From UBA9676 sp963730065 (GTDB taxonomy: Bacteria; Actinomycetota; Actinomycetes; Streptosporangiales; Streptosporangiaceae), in assembly GCA_963730065.1 (NCBI GenBank), contig CAVSQL010000020.1, forward strand, positions 558,001-622,000: a DNA stretch of 64,000 nt. The letters run 5' to 3'. A program made the translations under genes and the position numbers. The notes beneath the pieces are model-generated. The model made no database searches. It was not told the DNA's origin and worked only from the letters and a program-made list of their open reading frames with translations. Of the stretch, positions 53,078 through 61,641 are shown one piece after another (positions within the stretch are counted from its first letter, which is position 1; each line of letters starts with the position of its first letter).

Positions 53078-54877
53078 ATGGCCAAGCGCGGACGGCGCCC
53101 AGTTAAGCGCGGGCGGCAGGCCCGGCAGCACCAGCACGGGCGGCAGGTGCGGCCTGCGCGTACCCACCAGGCAGGCCCGGGCGATTTGCTGGCCGATGTC
53201 CGCCAGCGGCTCGCCAGTGGCGAGCCGCTGGACCTCCTCGCCTATGTGAGCAATCTGCTGGCCGCGGTCGACCCGCGTGGGGAGAGTCCGTTTGAGCGGG
53301 AGCGCCCCGACGGGCCGGAGCGCGCCACGCTGCCCACGCTGCTCGAGTCCTTCGCCGAGGTGGTGCTGCCCGAGACCACGGCGCTGCTCGCCACGCTGGC
53401 CGAGCTTGGCCCGGACGAGTTGACCCGCGCCCGTGCCCGGCGGGCGCTGGCGGCGCGACCGCATCAGCTGCCGGGCTGGCTCGCCCGGCTTGGCGAGACT
53501 TCGGTGTACGGGGCGGTGGAGAGCACTCATGTGCTGGGCGATGGGGACAGTGTGCTGCTTGGCGCGCGGCTCCCGGGACATGAGCTGACTGCGGTCATCT
53601 ATATCGACCACAACCTCGGCACGGTGGTCAAGGACGCCTTCCCGGCGCCGAGCCCGATCAGTGAGGTGGTCGCGCGGATGCGAGAGGCGGCGGACGACCC
53701 AGATGTGAGGTTCGGCGACATCAGCCTTGCTGACGCGCGGGCCCGGGTTGTCGAGGCGATCGAGGTGGGCGCGATCATGTTCCCGCCGTTGGAGTCGGAG
53801 ACCTGGCCGGCGTCGCGGCCGCTGACCGAGTGGCTGGTCCGGCTGCTGCCTGAGGGCGGGGTCGGCTACGTCCGCCCGACGTGGAGCGAGGCCAGGAAGA
53901 ACAAGCTCGCGAAACGGTTCTTCGGCTCGGAGTTCGGCAAGCCGCTCGACGACGATGACCACCGGGACCTGCTGAATCAGTTCCTGTGGTTCGGCACCGA
54001 CTACGGGCCGGGTGACCCGCTGCGGTGGAGCCCGGTCGCGGTCGAGATCTTGCTGGCCGACTGGATCCCGCGCAAGATCGCGGCGAGCCCGGAGTACTTG
54101 AGCGCGGCGCCGGTGCTGCTGCGTGCGTTTGTCCGGTTCTGTCATGCGGAGCGCAAGATCCGGTCGGCGCTGACTGACGAGACGCTCGCCGCGGTTGGCG
54201 AGCAGGAGCCGGAGTATCAGCGGGTCATCCGCTCGCCCCGGCCACAGGGGCCGATGGCGCTGCTCGCCGCGATGGGCATGCTCAGCGGCCAGCAGCCGTG
54301 GGAGGACGGGCTTTCCGGGGCCGGGCAGTACCTCCTCGACGGGCTGGCCGAGGAGGTCGGCGGACAGGACGCGCTCGACTCCCTTGATGGCACGCCGCTG
54401 CCGGACGAGGAGTTCGGCTGGGATGAGGTTCCCGCCGACGTACGCGAGCGGGTCGGGGAGGTGCTCGCCGCCTGCGACCGCTGCTGCGACGACCTGCTCG
54501 GCGCCGAGTACCGGACGGCGTGCCGGCGGTTGCTGGCCCGCGCCGCACCGGGCCTGTCCGGCATGCTGCGCAAGACAGCCAAGCCCGAGGCGATGGCGGC
54601 TGCGGTGTGCTGGGTGATCGGCAAGGGCAACCAGCGCCTCGGCCAAGGGACTGGCGAACTGCGGGTCAAGGATCTGATGAGCTATTTCAGCCTGAGCCAA
54701 TCAAGTGTCTCCGAGCGCGGCTACCAGATCATGCACGCGGCCGGGATCAAGCCGGCCAGTACCTATCCAGCGGTCCGCCTGCGTTCGCCTAGCCTGCTGG
54801 TCTCCGCCCGCAGACGGCGAATCATCGAACTCCGTGACCGCCACAGCGCCGCGATCAGCGGTAAGCGCCGGGAATGA
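53078..54877 (+). CDS. Uncharacterised protein with DUF6398-like C-terminus
   Basis: 599 residues from ATG 53078 (MAKRGRRPVKRGRQARQHQH). A basic, probably nucleic-acid-binding N-terminus is followed by a helical central region (LTRARARRALAARPHQLPGW) and a sandwich-like block (GDSVLLGARLPGHELTAVIY). The C-terminal segment (RTACRRLLARAAPGLSGMLR ... VCWVIGKGNQRLGQGTGELR) resembles DUF6398, ending in a helix-turn-helix-like VKDLMSYFSLSQSSVSERGY. It is divergent from hicAB and lies inside the R1-R2 interval, so it is probably cargo. Confidence 0.6.
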   Translation: MAKRGRRPVKRGRQARQHQHGRQVRPARTHQAGPGDLLADVRQRLASGEPLDLLAYVSNLLAAVDPRGESPFERERPDGPERATLPTLLESFAEVVLPETTALLATLAELGPDELTRARARRALAARPHQLPGWLARLGETSVYGAVESTHVLGDGDSVLLGARLPGHELTAVIYIDHNLGTVVKDAFPAPSPISEVVARMREAADDPDVRFGDISLADARARVVEAIEVGAIMFPPLESETWPASRPLTEWLVRLLPEGGVGYVRPTWSEARKNKLAKRFFGSEFGKPLDDDDHRDLLNQFLWFGTDYGPGDPLRWSPVAVEILLADWIPRKIAASPEYLSAAPVLLRAFVRFCHAERKIRSALTDETLAAVGEQEPEYQRVIRSPRPQGPMALLAAMGMLSGQQPWEDGLSGAGQYLLDGLAEEVGGQDALDSLDGTPLPDEEFGWDEVPADVRERVGEVLAACDRCCDDLLGAEYRTACRRLLARAAPGLSGMLRKTAKPEAMAAAVCWVIGKGNQRLGQGTGELRVKDLMSYFSLSQSSVSERGYQIMHAAGIKPASTYPAVRLRSPSLLVSARRRRIIELRDRHSAAISGKRRE

Positions 54878-54998
54878 ATGGCCCGATCGGATATGGGTGG
54901 CCTCTGCTGCCTGTCCGCATGATCGGCGGCCGTCGCCTTTCCATGCCGTCGCCAGTTCCAGGGCGCGCGGGATCCCATCGAGCAATGACACCAGTAGG

Positions 54999-55297
54999 GC
55001 TTCCAGTCCTCACTCTGTGTGACCGCCTGTCGTCGTGGAGAGAGGCGGCTCACCATGTCCGTGGACCGGCCATGCCGGTCCACGGACATTCAACACACTG
55101 ACGAAATTAGTGTCTTGAACTGAGCCGCCTTGGGGAATCGAACCCAGACCTACGCATTACGAGAAACCCGGCATACCGCTCCGCGCACGCTACCTGCACA
55201 GATAGCAGCACACGCGTCCCGGAGTGCGCTGGATGCACAGCGTGCTACGGATTCCCGGTCCACGACCCGGTCAGCCTAGCGGTAACAGAACGTTACT
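54999..55297 (-). repeat. R2: tRNA-Thr 3'-half attachment-like repeat
   Basis: This repeat is collinear with R3 over about 300 bases and with R1 over the right 200. The tRNA-like core is 55122-55163 (minus strand), with GAGCCGCC acceptor bases intact but one base missing in the T stem (TTCGATTCCCC with only three Gs before it). Left of the core are a shared GTGACCG-x-x-TGTCGTC block and a long hairpin; right of it are GATAGCAGCAC and GGTAACAGAACG. Confidence 0.78.
55055..55089. terminator. Perfect 16-bp hairpin inside R2
   Basis: Arms 55055-55070 and 55074-55089 (ATGTCCGTGGACCGGC and its exact complement) flank a three-base loop CAT. R3 has a decayed equivalent (arms 63588-63598 and 63604-63614). 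It could be a terminator or a recombinase-binding inverted repeat. Confidence 0.7.
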
Positions 55298-55609
55298 AGG
55301 ATGGTCCGAATGGCCACCCAGGCCGTTGGTGTGGCAGGGCCGTGTGCGGCTCAGGCAAGTCCGCGCCGGTAGTCGGCCTGGCGCTGAACGAAGCCACCTC
55401 CGCGCAGTTGCCGAATCGGCGCGGCCGATCGAGCGCGGCCTGGACACCACGACCGGAAGGCCGCCCAGGATTCCGGCCTCATGTTGCCGGTGACGTGCCT
55501 GGCCCGGCGGGCTGATGAGGCCGGGGTGATCAGATGGGCGCTGGAGGCGAAGGCGGCCGGGACTGGGTAATCGCTGCGGTGCTGGGTCGGCCTCGATCGT
55601 TGTGCCAGG
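55298..55609. other. Intergenic region after R2
   Basis: About 310 bases with no gene I can support. The frame 55351-55752 on the minus strand runs into the CPBP gene out of frame. This stretch is the left junction between R2 and the photo-responsive cluster. Confidence 0.4.
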
Positions 55610-56374
55610 TCAGGCACGAGTGATCTCGGGCCGTCGGGGTGTCTGGAACAGGGGCGTGAGGTAGCGCAGCATGAGGAGCGACCAGGTGAGGTGGGTGAGC
55701 GCGGGGGCCAGGATGCCGCCGGAGGTGCGGCGCTGGCGGCCGAAGAGCACACTTGTGGCGGTCCCGGCGAGCACGAGCGCGGGGTTGCGGGTCATGGTTG
55801 TGGTGGTGGCGTAGGCGAGGGTGGTTGTGGCGAGGGGGTGTGACTCCTCGACGAGGGACCAGAGTGCGCCGCGGAAGAACAGTTCCTCGGCCACCGCGTT
55901 GGCGGATGCGGTGAGCAGCACGAGGGGCGTTGAGCCGTGGTCTGCGTAGTCCAGGACGCTGCCGATGGCCCGGTTGAGCGGGGGGATGTGCCGGGCTAGC
56001 CGCGCGGCGCCATAGAAGAGCCCGAACGCGCCGGCGCCGGTGAGCACAGGCATGACCACGGGGCGGCGATGGACGCCTCCCTGGCCCTGAGCCGTGCCCA
56101 GGGGGAGCGGCCCGGAGCTGAGGGCGCCGGTGGCCCAGGTGCCGGCGAGGCCCATCGTCAGAAGGTAGAACTGGGGGGAGCCGGGCCGGGTGGACAGCGA
56201 TATCCCCAGCAGGCCCGCGCCGCCGATGCCGGTGACGGTGACGACCCGTCGGCGACGGGCGCGGGCCGTCGCCGACTCTGTGTGGGCCGGGGGGATATGG
56301 CCGGGCGGCGGCAGAGGTCCCTGCCGGGCGGGATTGCTGCGTTCCCGCCACAGGTTCCGGCGCGTGGCAGTCAC
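55610..56374 (-). CDS. CPBP-family intramembrane glutamic protease (CAAX-like)
   Basis: 254 residues with about six helices after a basic N-terminal segment. VAEELFFRGAL gives the catalytic Glu-Glu and downstream Arg motif (EExxxR). GGILAPALTHLTWSL supplies the second conserved His. CPBP proteases cut within the membrane or process CAAX-type peptides; several accompany carotenoid or light-response genes. It overlaps the upstream NAD(P)-binding gene by four bases. Confidence 0.82.
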   Translation of the reverse strand: MTATRRNLWRERSNPARQGPLPPPGHIPPAHTESATARARRRRVVTVTGIGGAGLLGISLSTRPGSPQFYLLTMGLAGTWATGALSSGPLPLGTAQGQGGVHRRPVVMPVLTGAGAFGLFYGAARLARHIPPLNRAIGSVLDYADHGSTPLVLLTASANAVAEELFFRGALWSLVEESHPLATTTLAYATTTTMTRNPALVLAGTATSVLFGRQRRTSGGILAPALTHLTWSLLMLRYLTPLFQTPRRPEITRA

Positions 56375-57279
56375 CGGCTACCGCGCTTGTCCTGGCGGCG
56401 CTCGCTGAGCGCCTTGCGGACGGCGTCGTCGTAGGACATGGGGTCGAAGGGGACAAGGTCGCGGATCGACGGGTCCCGGACGATGACCTCGTTGGTCATT
56501 GAGTTGACGAGCGCCCGGCCGGTGGCGGTGTCGACGTCGGTGACCAGGGTCAGCCACAGGGAGGACAGCCGAGGGGTGAGCAGCGGCACCGGCACGATGG
56601 GGAGCGGGCGGCCCTGGATGGCGGCAACGCGGCGCAGCATGGTGACGTATTGCAGTATCTCGGGTCCCCCGGCCTCGAAGACCCGGCCCGCCGCCTCCGG
56701 CAGGGCCAGCACCCCCAGAAGGTAGCGCACGATGTCGTCGACGGCGATCGGCTGGGTGCGGGTCGCGACCCATCTTGGCGTGATCATGGCGGGCAGGTGG
56801 TCGACGAGCTGGCGGGTCAGCTCCCAGGAAATGCCGCCATGTCCGACGATGATCCCGGCCCGGATGACGGTCACCGGGACGCCGGCCGATCCGAGCAGCT
56901 TCTCGACCTCGCGGCGGCTGCGCAGGTGTGCCGACAGGGCGTCCTTGTCGTCGCCGAGCCCGCCGAGGTAGATGATTTGATGCAGGCCGGCTCGCGCAGC
57001 CGCCCGGCCGAATGCTGTGGCTGCGGCGGCATCCTTGCGTTCGAAGTCCGCCTCGGCGAGCGAGTGGACGAGGTAGTAGGCCGCCTGGCAGTCGGCCATC
57101 GCGGCGGCCAGGGTGTGCGGGTCGTGAACGTCTCCGTGGACGGGCATACCCGCTCCGGCGTAACCGGCAGAGTTGCGGGTCATAGCGACGACATCGTGAC
57201 CCGTCCCGGCCAGGGCCGCGCATAGTCGGCGGCCGACGAAACCGGACGCGCCGGCCACGAGCACCTTCACCGCGGCCAC
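56371..57279 (-). CDS. NAD(P)H-binding atypical SDR (NmrA/SDR_a5-like)
   Basis: This 302-residue protein has a Rossmann start VKVLVAGASGFVGRRLCAAL (GxxGxxG), then YYLVHSLAEADFERKDAAAA and HQIIYLGGLGDDKDALSAHL, typical of atypical SDRs close to TDP-sugar or quinone-oxidoreductase-like proteins. No classical Tyr-x-x-x-Lys is evident. It may be an electron-transfer or sensor protein. Its start overlaps the end of carH by 13 bases, so carH, this gene and the protease form one operon. Confidence 0.8.
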   Translation of the reverse strand: MAAVKVLVAGASGFVGRRLCAALAGTGHDVVAMTRNSAGYAGAGMPVHGDVHDPHTLAAAMADCQAAYYLVHSLAEADFERKDAAAATAFGRAAARAGLHQIIYLGGLGDDKDALSAHLRSRREVEKLLGSAGVPVTVIRAGIIVGHGGISWELTRQLVDHLPAMITPRWVATRTQPIAVDDIVRYLLGVLALPEAAGRVFEAGGPEILQYVTMLRRVAAIQGRPLPIVPVPLLTPRLSSLWLTLVTDVDTATGRALVNSMTNEVIVRDPSIRDLVPFDPMSYDDAVRKALSERRQDKRGSR

Positions 57280-58163
57280 CCGGCCTGTTCGGCCTCGGTC
57301 ACTGGGTCGCCCGCCATCAGACGGGCCCCCACGGCACTCGCGATCTGCGGCGTGGCGCCGACTCCGGCGAGGGCGAGCGGGGCGCGCCGCGCGAGTGCGG
57401 TGAGCTCCGGGCGGAGCGACTCCAGGGCCTCCGGGCGGGTGGCAGCGAGGACGACCAGGTCAGGATGCGAGGCGCCGGCGGCCCGCTCCAGCTCCTCGAC
57501 CGGGGTGTTTGTCCCCAGGTAGTCGATCCGCCAGCCGTTGCGGTTGAGTACGATGCCGAAAACCATGAGCGCCATGTCGTGCAGCTCGCCGGGTGGGCAG
57601 GCGAGCAGAGCTTGTGGCCCGCGCCCGCTCCCCCAGCCACGGGCAAGACCCGCGAGCCGGCCGCGGATGACATTGCTGGCGAAATGCTCCATGGCGACGC
57701 TGGCCGTCCCGCGCTGCCAGCGCTCACCGAGGTCAGCGAGGTAGGGCAGAACGACGTCCCGCAGCACGGCCGGCAGAGACAGATCGGCGAGCAGCCGGTC
57801 CAGCACGGCCTGCGCGGCCGGCTCGTCGAAAGCGTCCAGAGCTTGCCCGAGCGCAGCGAACGGCCCACTCCCCGCAGGTGTGCCAGGGTGCGGCCCTGCG
57901 GGCCGGCCAGGGGCAGTATCTGCGCCACCGCCGAGCGCGGCGCGCGCCGCCTCGGCCGCGGACAGCCCCTCGGCGAGATATGCCTGCATCCGGCGGACCC
58001 GCGACTCGTCCGCCTCGGAGTACAGCCGGAACCCGCCGGGTGAGCGCACCGGCTGCAGGAGACCATAGCGGCTCTCCCACGCCCGCAGGACGTGGTCGCT
58101 TACGCCGAGGCGCCGGCTCAGCTCACCAATGCGCAGTAGCGCGCGATCCCCTGGAACCTCCAT
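57267..58163 (-). CDS. carH: CarH/LitR-type B12-dependent photoreceptor repressor (MerR family)
   Basis: 298 residues from ATG 58163. A MerR winged helix is at about 9-75 (LLRIGELSRRLGVSDHVLRA, then WESRYGLLQPVRSPGGFRLY). A B12-binding module occupies about 105-290. The light-sensing signature Trp149-x9-Glu159-His160 (WQRGTASVAMEH) is complete, and ELHDMALMVFG contains the lower-ligand His195. In CarH, adenosylcobalamin keeps a DNA-bound tetramer in the dark, and light breaks the Co-C bond and releases it. It is divergent from the flavoprotein operon, so it likely represses both arms. The longer frame to 58235 is not needed. Confidence 0.9.
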   Translation of the reverse strand: MEVPGDRALLRIGELSRRLGVSDHVLRAWESRYGLLQPVRSPGGFRLYSEADESRVRRMQAYLAEGLSAAEAARAALGGGADTAPGRPAGPHPGTPAGSGPFAALGQALDAFDEPAAQAVLDRLLADLSLPAVLRDVVLPYLADLGERWQRGTASVAMEHFASNVIRGRLAGLARGWGSGRGPQALLACPPGELHDMALMVFGIVLNRNGWRIDYLGTNTPVEELERAAGASHPDLVVLAATRPEALESLRPELTALARRAPLALAGVGATPQIASAVGARLMAGDPVTEAEQAGWPR

Positions 58164-58171
58164 GAGAACAC

Positions 58172-58222
58172 TATACAGTCCTTCGACAGAAATTTGACAA
58201 CTCCTGGAAGCGAACCTAGCTT
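58172..58222. promoter_or_regulatory. Overlapping divergent promoters controlled by CarH
   Basis: Minus strand: TTGTCA (58195-58200) and TGTATA (58172-58177) with 17-base spacing drive carH. Plus strand: TTGACA (58194-58199) and TAGCTT (58217-58222), also 17 bases apart, drive the flavoprotein operon. The two -35 boxes occupy the same bases, so a single bound repressor would shut both. Confidence 0.7.
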
Positions 58223-58256
58223 GGTCCTTAGACATAATCTAGACGAAATCTGGACA

Positions 58257-59600
58257 GTGGACTCTATCGCTACCGGCACACCGACCGGCGCAGGACCCAC
58301 CCACGAGACCTGCGCTCCAGGCGACGCCGCCGGCTCCCGGCGGCCGTCCGTGGCCGTGATCGGCGCCGGGGTCTCCGGGCTCACCGCGGCCTACCTGCTC
58401 TCCCGCACCCACGATGTCACCCTTTTCGAGGCGGAGGGCCGGCTCGGTGGCCACGCGCACACCCATAACGTCACTGACTCCGATGGCGGGCAGCACGCTG
58501 TCGACAGCGGGTTCATCGTCCACAACGAGAAGACCTACCCCTGGCTGCGCAAGCTCTTCGGTGAGCTAGACGTCCAGGTGCGTCCCACCGAGATGAGCAT
58601 GAGCGTCCGCTGCGAGGGGTGCGGGCTGGAGTATGCCGGCGGCCGCGGGCTGCGCGGCGTATTCGCCCAACCGCGTCGCCTCATCGACCCTCGGTTCGCC
58701 CGGATGCTGTGGCAGGTCAACCGGTTCCACCGGCGTGCATTGGCCTTCCTGCGCACGACGGACGACGAGAACCTCACGACCTATGGCGAGTTCCTGGAGC
58801 GGGAGGGGTTCGGTGGCTACTTCATCGCCCACTACGCCGTTCCGGTGGTCTCGTGCGTGTGGTCCGCCGGGCGGGAGACGGCGCTGGTCTACCCGGCGCG
58901 CTACCTTTTCCGGTTCCTCGACCACCACGGCATGCTCCGGGTCGGCGGGTCCCCCCAGTGGTACAGCGTCGCCGGTGGATCACGGGTCTACGTCGAGCGG
59001 CTCGCCGAGCTGCTAACGGACGTGCGCGCGGCCCATGCCGTCACCGACGTCACCCGGCGTGAGGATGGCGTCCAGATCCGGGACGTTACCGGGCAGCTCA
59101 CCCGCGTGGACCGCGTCGTCATCGCGACCCACGCCGACCAGGCCCTCTGCCTGCTCACCGACCCCAGCGACGCGGAGGTCACCACCCTCAAGCAATTCGG
59201 CTACTCGAGCAACGTGACGGTTCTGCACACCGACAGCTCGGCCTTGCCGGAGGCACGGAACGCCCGTGCGTCGTGGAACTACCGGATGACGTCCTGCGAC
59301 CGGCCTGGCCAGCCTGCCGTGGTGAGCTACTGGATGAACCGGCTCCAGGGACACCGATCGCCGCAGGCCTTCCTCGTCACGCTCAACGGCCGCGAGCGTC
59401 TCGACCCGGGCTCCGTGGTCGCGGTCATGCACTACGAGCACCCGATCTACACGCCCGAGGCGGTCCGGGCGCATTCACAGCTCGGTGACCTCGCCACCGA
59501 TCGCACGGTGTATGCCGGGGCCTACCACGGCTGGGGCTTCCACGAGGACGGCTGCCGCTCCGGCGTCGAGGCCGCCCGGCACTTCGGGGTGACCTGGTGA
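58257..59600 (+). CDS. FAD-dependent amine-oxidase-like protein of lipid-modification clusters
   Basis: About 447 residues from GTG 58257 (upstream codons lack a ribosome site). The FAD site is SVAVIGAGVSGLTAAYLLSR, followed by LFEAEGRLGGHAHTHNV. VDSGFIVHNEKTYPWLRKLF and AGAYHGWGFHEDGCRSGVEA are typical of the flavin amine oxidases that accompany DUF1365 and CFA genes. In Rhodobacter a related protein of the singlet-oxygen regulon desaturates a methylated fatty acid on the way to furan lipids (from memory). A similar role is inferred. Confidence 0.85.
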   Translation: MDSIATGTPTGAGPTHETCAPGDAAGSRRPSVAVIGAGVSGLTAAYLLSRTHDVTLFEAEGRLGGHAHTHNVTDSDGGQHAVDSGFIVHNEKTYPWLRKLFGELDVQVRPTEMSMSVRCEGCGLEYAGGRGLRGVFAQPRRLIDPRFARMLWQVNRFHRRALAFLRTTDDENLTTYGEFLEREGFGGYFIAHYAVPVVSCVWSAGRETALVYPARYLFRFLDHHGMLRVGGSPQWYSVAGGSRVYVERLAELLTDVRAAHAVTDVTRREDGVQIRDVTGQLTRVDRVVIATHADQALCLLTDPSDAEVTTLKQFGYSSNVTVLHTDSSALPEARNARASWNYRMTSCDRPGQPAVVSYWMNRLQGHRSPQAFLVTLNGRERLDPGSVVAVMHYEHPIYTPEAVRAHSQLGDLATDRTVYAGAYHGWGFHEDGCRSGVEAARHFGVTW

Positions 59601-60391
59601 GCGCCGCCCCCCCGACGATCGTCCCGGAGACGGCCGGCCAGGCACCCGAACTGACGCAACTGCCCGCGCTGCCGGCGCTCGTTGCTGGCTGGGTCACGCA
59701 CCGGCGCCCCGGACCGGTCCGCCATGCCTTCCGGCACCGGGTCTACCAGTGGCTCATCGACCTCGACTCGGTCCCCAGCCAGCCGTGGTACCTCAGGCCA
59801 TTCGCCAACTTCAGCAGCGAGGATCACCTCGGCGACCCCCGCCTGACGATCAAGGACAACATCGGGAGCTACCTGGCACTCAACGGCATCGACCTCGGTG
59901 ACCGGGGCCGGGTCCTCATGCTCGCCAACGCCCGCGTCCTGGGCCACGTCTTCAACCCGCTGTCTGTCTTCTGGTGCTACGACAGCGGCGGGCGGCTCGC
60001 CTGCGTCGTCGCGGAGGTCCACAACACCTGCCGTGAGCGGCACGCCTACCTCCTGCATCCCGACGAGTCGGGGGCCGCCGTGACGGGCAAGGACTTCCAC
60101 GTCTCCCCGTTCTTCGACGTCAGCGGCACCTACGAACTGCGGTTCACCCTGAGGCCGGACCTTGTCGCCACGACCGTGACGCTGCGACGCGAGGGCGCCG
60201 TCGCGTTCTCAGCGACCTTCCGGGGCCGGCCCGAACCCGCGACGGCTCCTGCTCTGGCCGGCGGGCTCATCCGCCAGCCCCTGATGACCCAGCGGGTCTC
60301 GGCCCTGATCCGGGTGCACGGCATCTGGCTGTGGCTTCGTGGCCTGCCCGTCCGCGCTCACCCACACCACATCCGGCAGGAAGGGGTCTGA
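59597..60391 (+). CDS. DUF1365-family protein
   Basis: 264 residues starting at a GTG that overlaps the previous stop by four bases. RRPGPVRHAFRHRVYQWLID opens the family pattern; NARVLGHVFNPLSVFWCYD and AEVHNTCRERHAYLL, then GKDFHVSPFFDVSGTYELRF, are hallmark blocks. DUF1365 is found between flavin amine oxidase and CFA synthase genes in many bacteria; its reaction is unknown. Confidence 0.9.
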   Translation: MSAAPPTIVPETAGQAPELTQLPALPALVAGWVTHRRPGPVRHAFRHRVYQWLIDLDSVPSQPWYLRPFANFSSEDHLGDPRLTIKDNIGSYLALNGIDLGDRGRVLMLANARVLGHVFNPLSVFWCYDSGGRLACVVAEVHNTCRERHAYLLHPDESGAAVTGKDFHVSPFFDVSGTYELRFTLRPDLVATTVTLRREGAVAFSATFRGRPEPATAPALAGGLIRQPLMTQRVSALIRVHGIWLWLRGLPVRAHPHHIRQEGV

Positions 60392-60393
60392 CC

Positions 60394-61641
60394 ATGACCG
60401 TCTCCACCGCCATCAGGTGGCCCGTTCGGGCCACCAGCCCACGGGCGCCCATGCGCGCCACCGCTGCCCGGCTGATCTTCGAGCGTGCCGTCGCCGCGGT
60501 ACCCGTCCGCGTCACCTACCCCGACGGGCGGGTGCTTGGAGGAGGGTCGCCGGCATCGCCCGAGTTGGAGGTCGTTCGCCCCGCCGCGTTCTTCACCCGG
60601 CTGGGCCGCGACGCGAAGATCGGGTTCGGTGAGGCCTACATGGCCGGGGACTGGCGCGCCGGGCCCGGCACCGACCTGGCCGACCTGCTGACACCCTTCG
60701 CCTCGCGGCTGACCACCCTGATTCCCCCGGCCCTGCAGCGGCTGCGCGTTTTCGTCGACAGGCGCGTCCCCCCGGACCACGAGAACACCCCCGACGGCTC
60801 GCGAACCAACATCGCCGCCCACTACGACCTCAGCAACGACCTCTTCGCTGCCTTCCTGGACCCGACGATGACCTACTCCTGCGCCTGGTTCGACGACAGC
60901 GAACCGATCGCGGCGGCCACCCGGCTGGAAGAGGCACAGCGGCGCAAGATCGACGGCATCCTCGACCTCGCGGTCGTCCAGGCCGGCACCCGCGTGCTGG
61001 AGATCGGAACGGGGTGGGGGTCGCTTGCCATCCGCGCCGCGCAACGCGGTGCCCGCGTCACAACGATCACCCTCTCCCACGAGCAGATGCGGCTGGCCCG
61101 TGAGCGGGTGGAAGCCGCCGGCCTGTCCGGGCTCGCCGAGGTGCGGGTGCAGGACTACCGCGAGGTCGAAGGCCAGTACGACGCCATTGTCAGCGTCGAG
61201 ATGATCGAGGCCGTCGGGGAGGCCTACTGGCCCACCTATCTTGCGGCCCTTGACCGGCTCCTCGCTCGCGGCGGCAGGGCCGCCATCCAGGCAATCACTA
61301 TGGACCACGAGCGTTTCCTCGCCACCCGGCGCAGCTTCAGCTGGATCCAGAAGTACATCTTCCCCGGCGGCATCATCCCGTCTTTGCAGGCGGTCGACGA
61401 CGCTCTCGCGGCCCACACCACGCTGCGCGTGACGCGACAGCGCGAGCTCCGGCCGCACTACGCCCGGACCCTGCGCCTGTGGCGGGAACGCTTCCTCGGC
61501 CAGTGGCCCGACATCCACGCCCAGGGCTTTGGCGAGACCTTCCGCCGCATGTGGGAGTTCTACCTCGCCTACAGCGAGGCCGGCTTCCGCAGCGGCTACC
61601 TCGGGGTCAGCCAGCTCCAGCTGACCCGGGAGCCGGCATGA
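60394..61641 (+). CDS. cfa: Cyclopropane-fatty-acid-synthase-like SAM methyltransferase
   Basis: 415 residues from ATG 60394 (AGGAAGGGGTC upstream). The N-terminal lipid-binding domain has IGFGEAYMAGDWRAG. The catalytic domain has NIAAHYDLSNDLFAAFLDPT, MTYSCAWF, then VLEIGTGWGSLAIRAAQRGA (SAM motif I) and VSVEMIEAVGEAYW. IQKYIFPGGIIPSLQ is also diagnostic. The enzyme adds a methylene or methyl group to unsaturated acyl chains of phospholipids. It overlaps the next gene by four bases. Confidence 0.92.
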   Translation: MTVSTAIRWPVRATSPRAPMRATAARLIFERAVAAVPVRVTYPDGRVLGGGSPASPELEVVRPAAFFTRLGRDAKIGFGEAYMAGDWRAGPGTDLADLLTPFASRLTTLIPPALQRLRVFVDRRVPPDHENTPDGSRTNIAAHYDLSNDLFAAFLDPTMTYSCAWFDDSEPIAAATRLEEAQRRKIDGILDLAVVQAGTRVLEIGTGWGSLAIRAAQRGARVTTITLSHEQMRLARERVEAAGLSGLAEVRVQDYREVEGQYDAIVSVEMIEAVGEAYWPTYLAALDRLLARGGRAAIQAITMDHERFLATRRSFSWIQKYIFPGGIIPSLQAVDDALAAHTTLRVTRQRELRPHYARTLRLWRERFLGQWPDIHAQGFGETFRRMWEFYLAYSEAGFRSGYLGVSQLQLTREPA

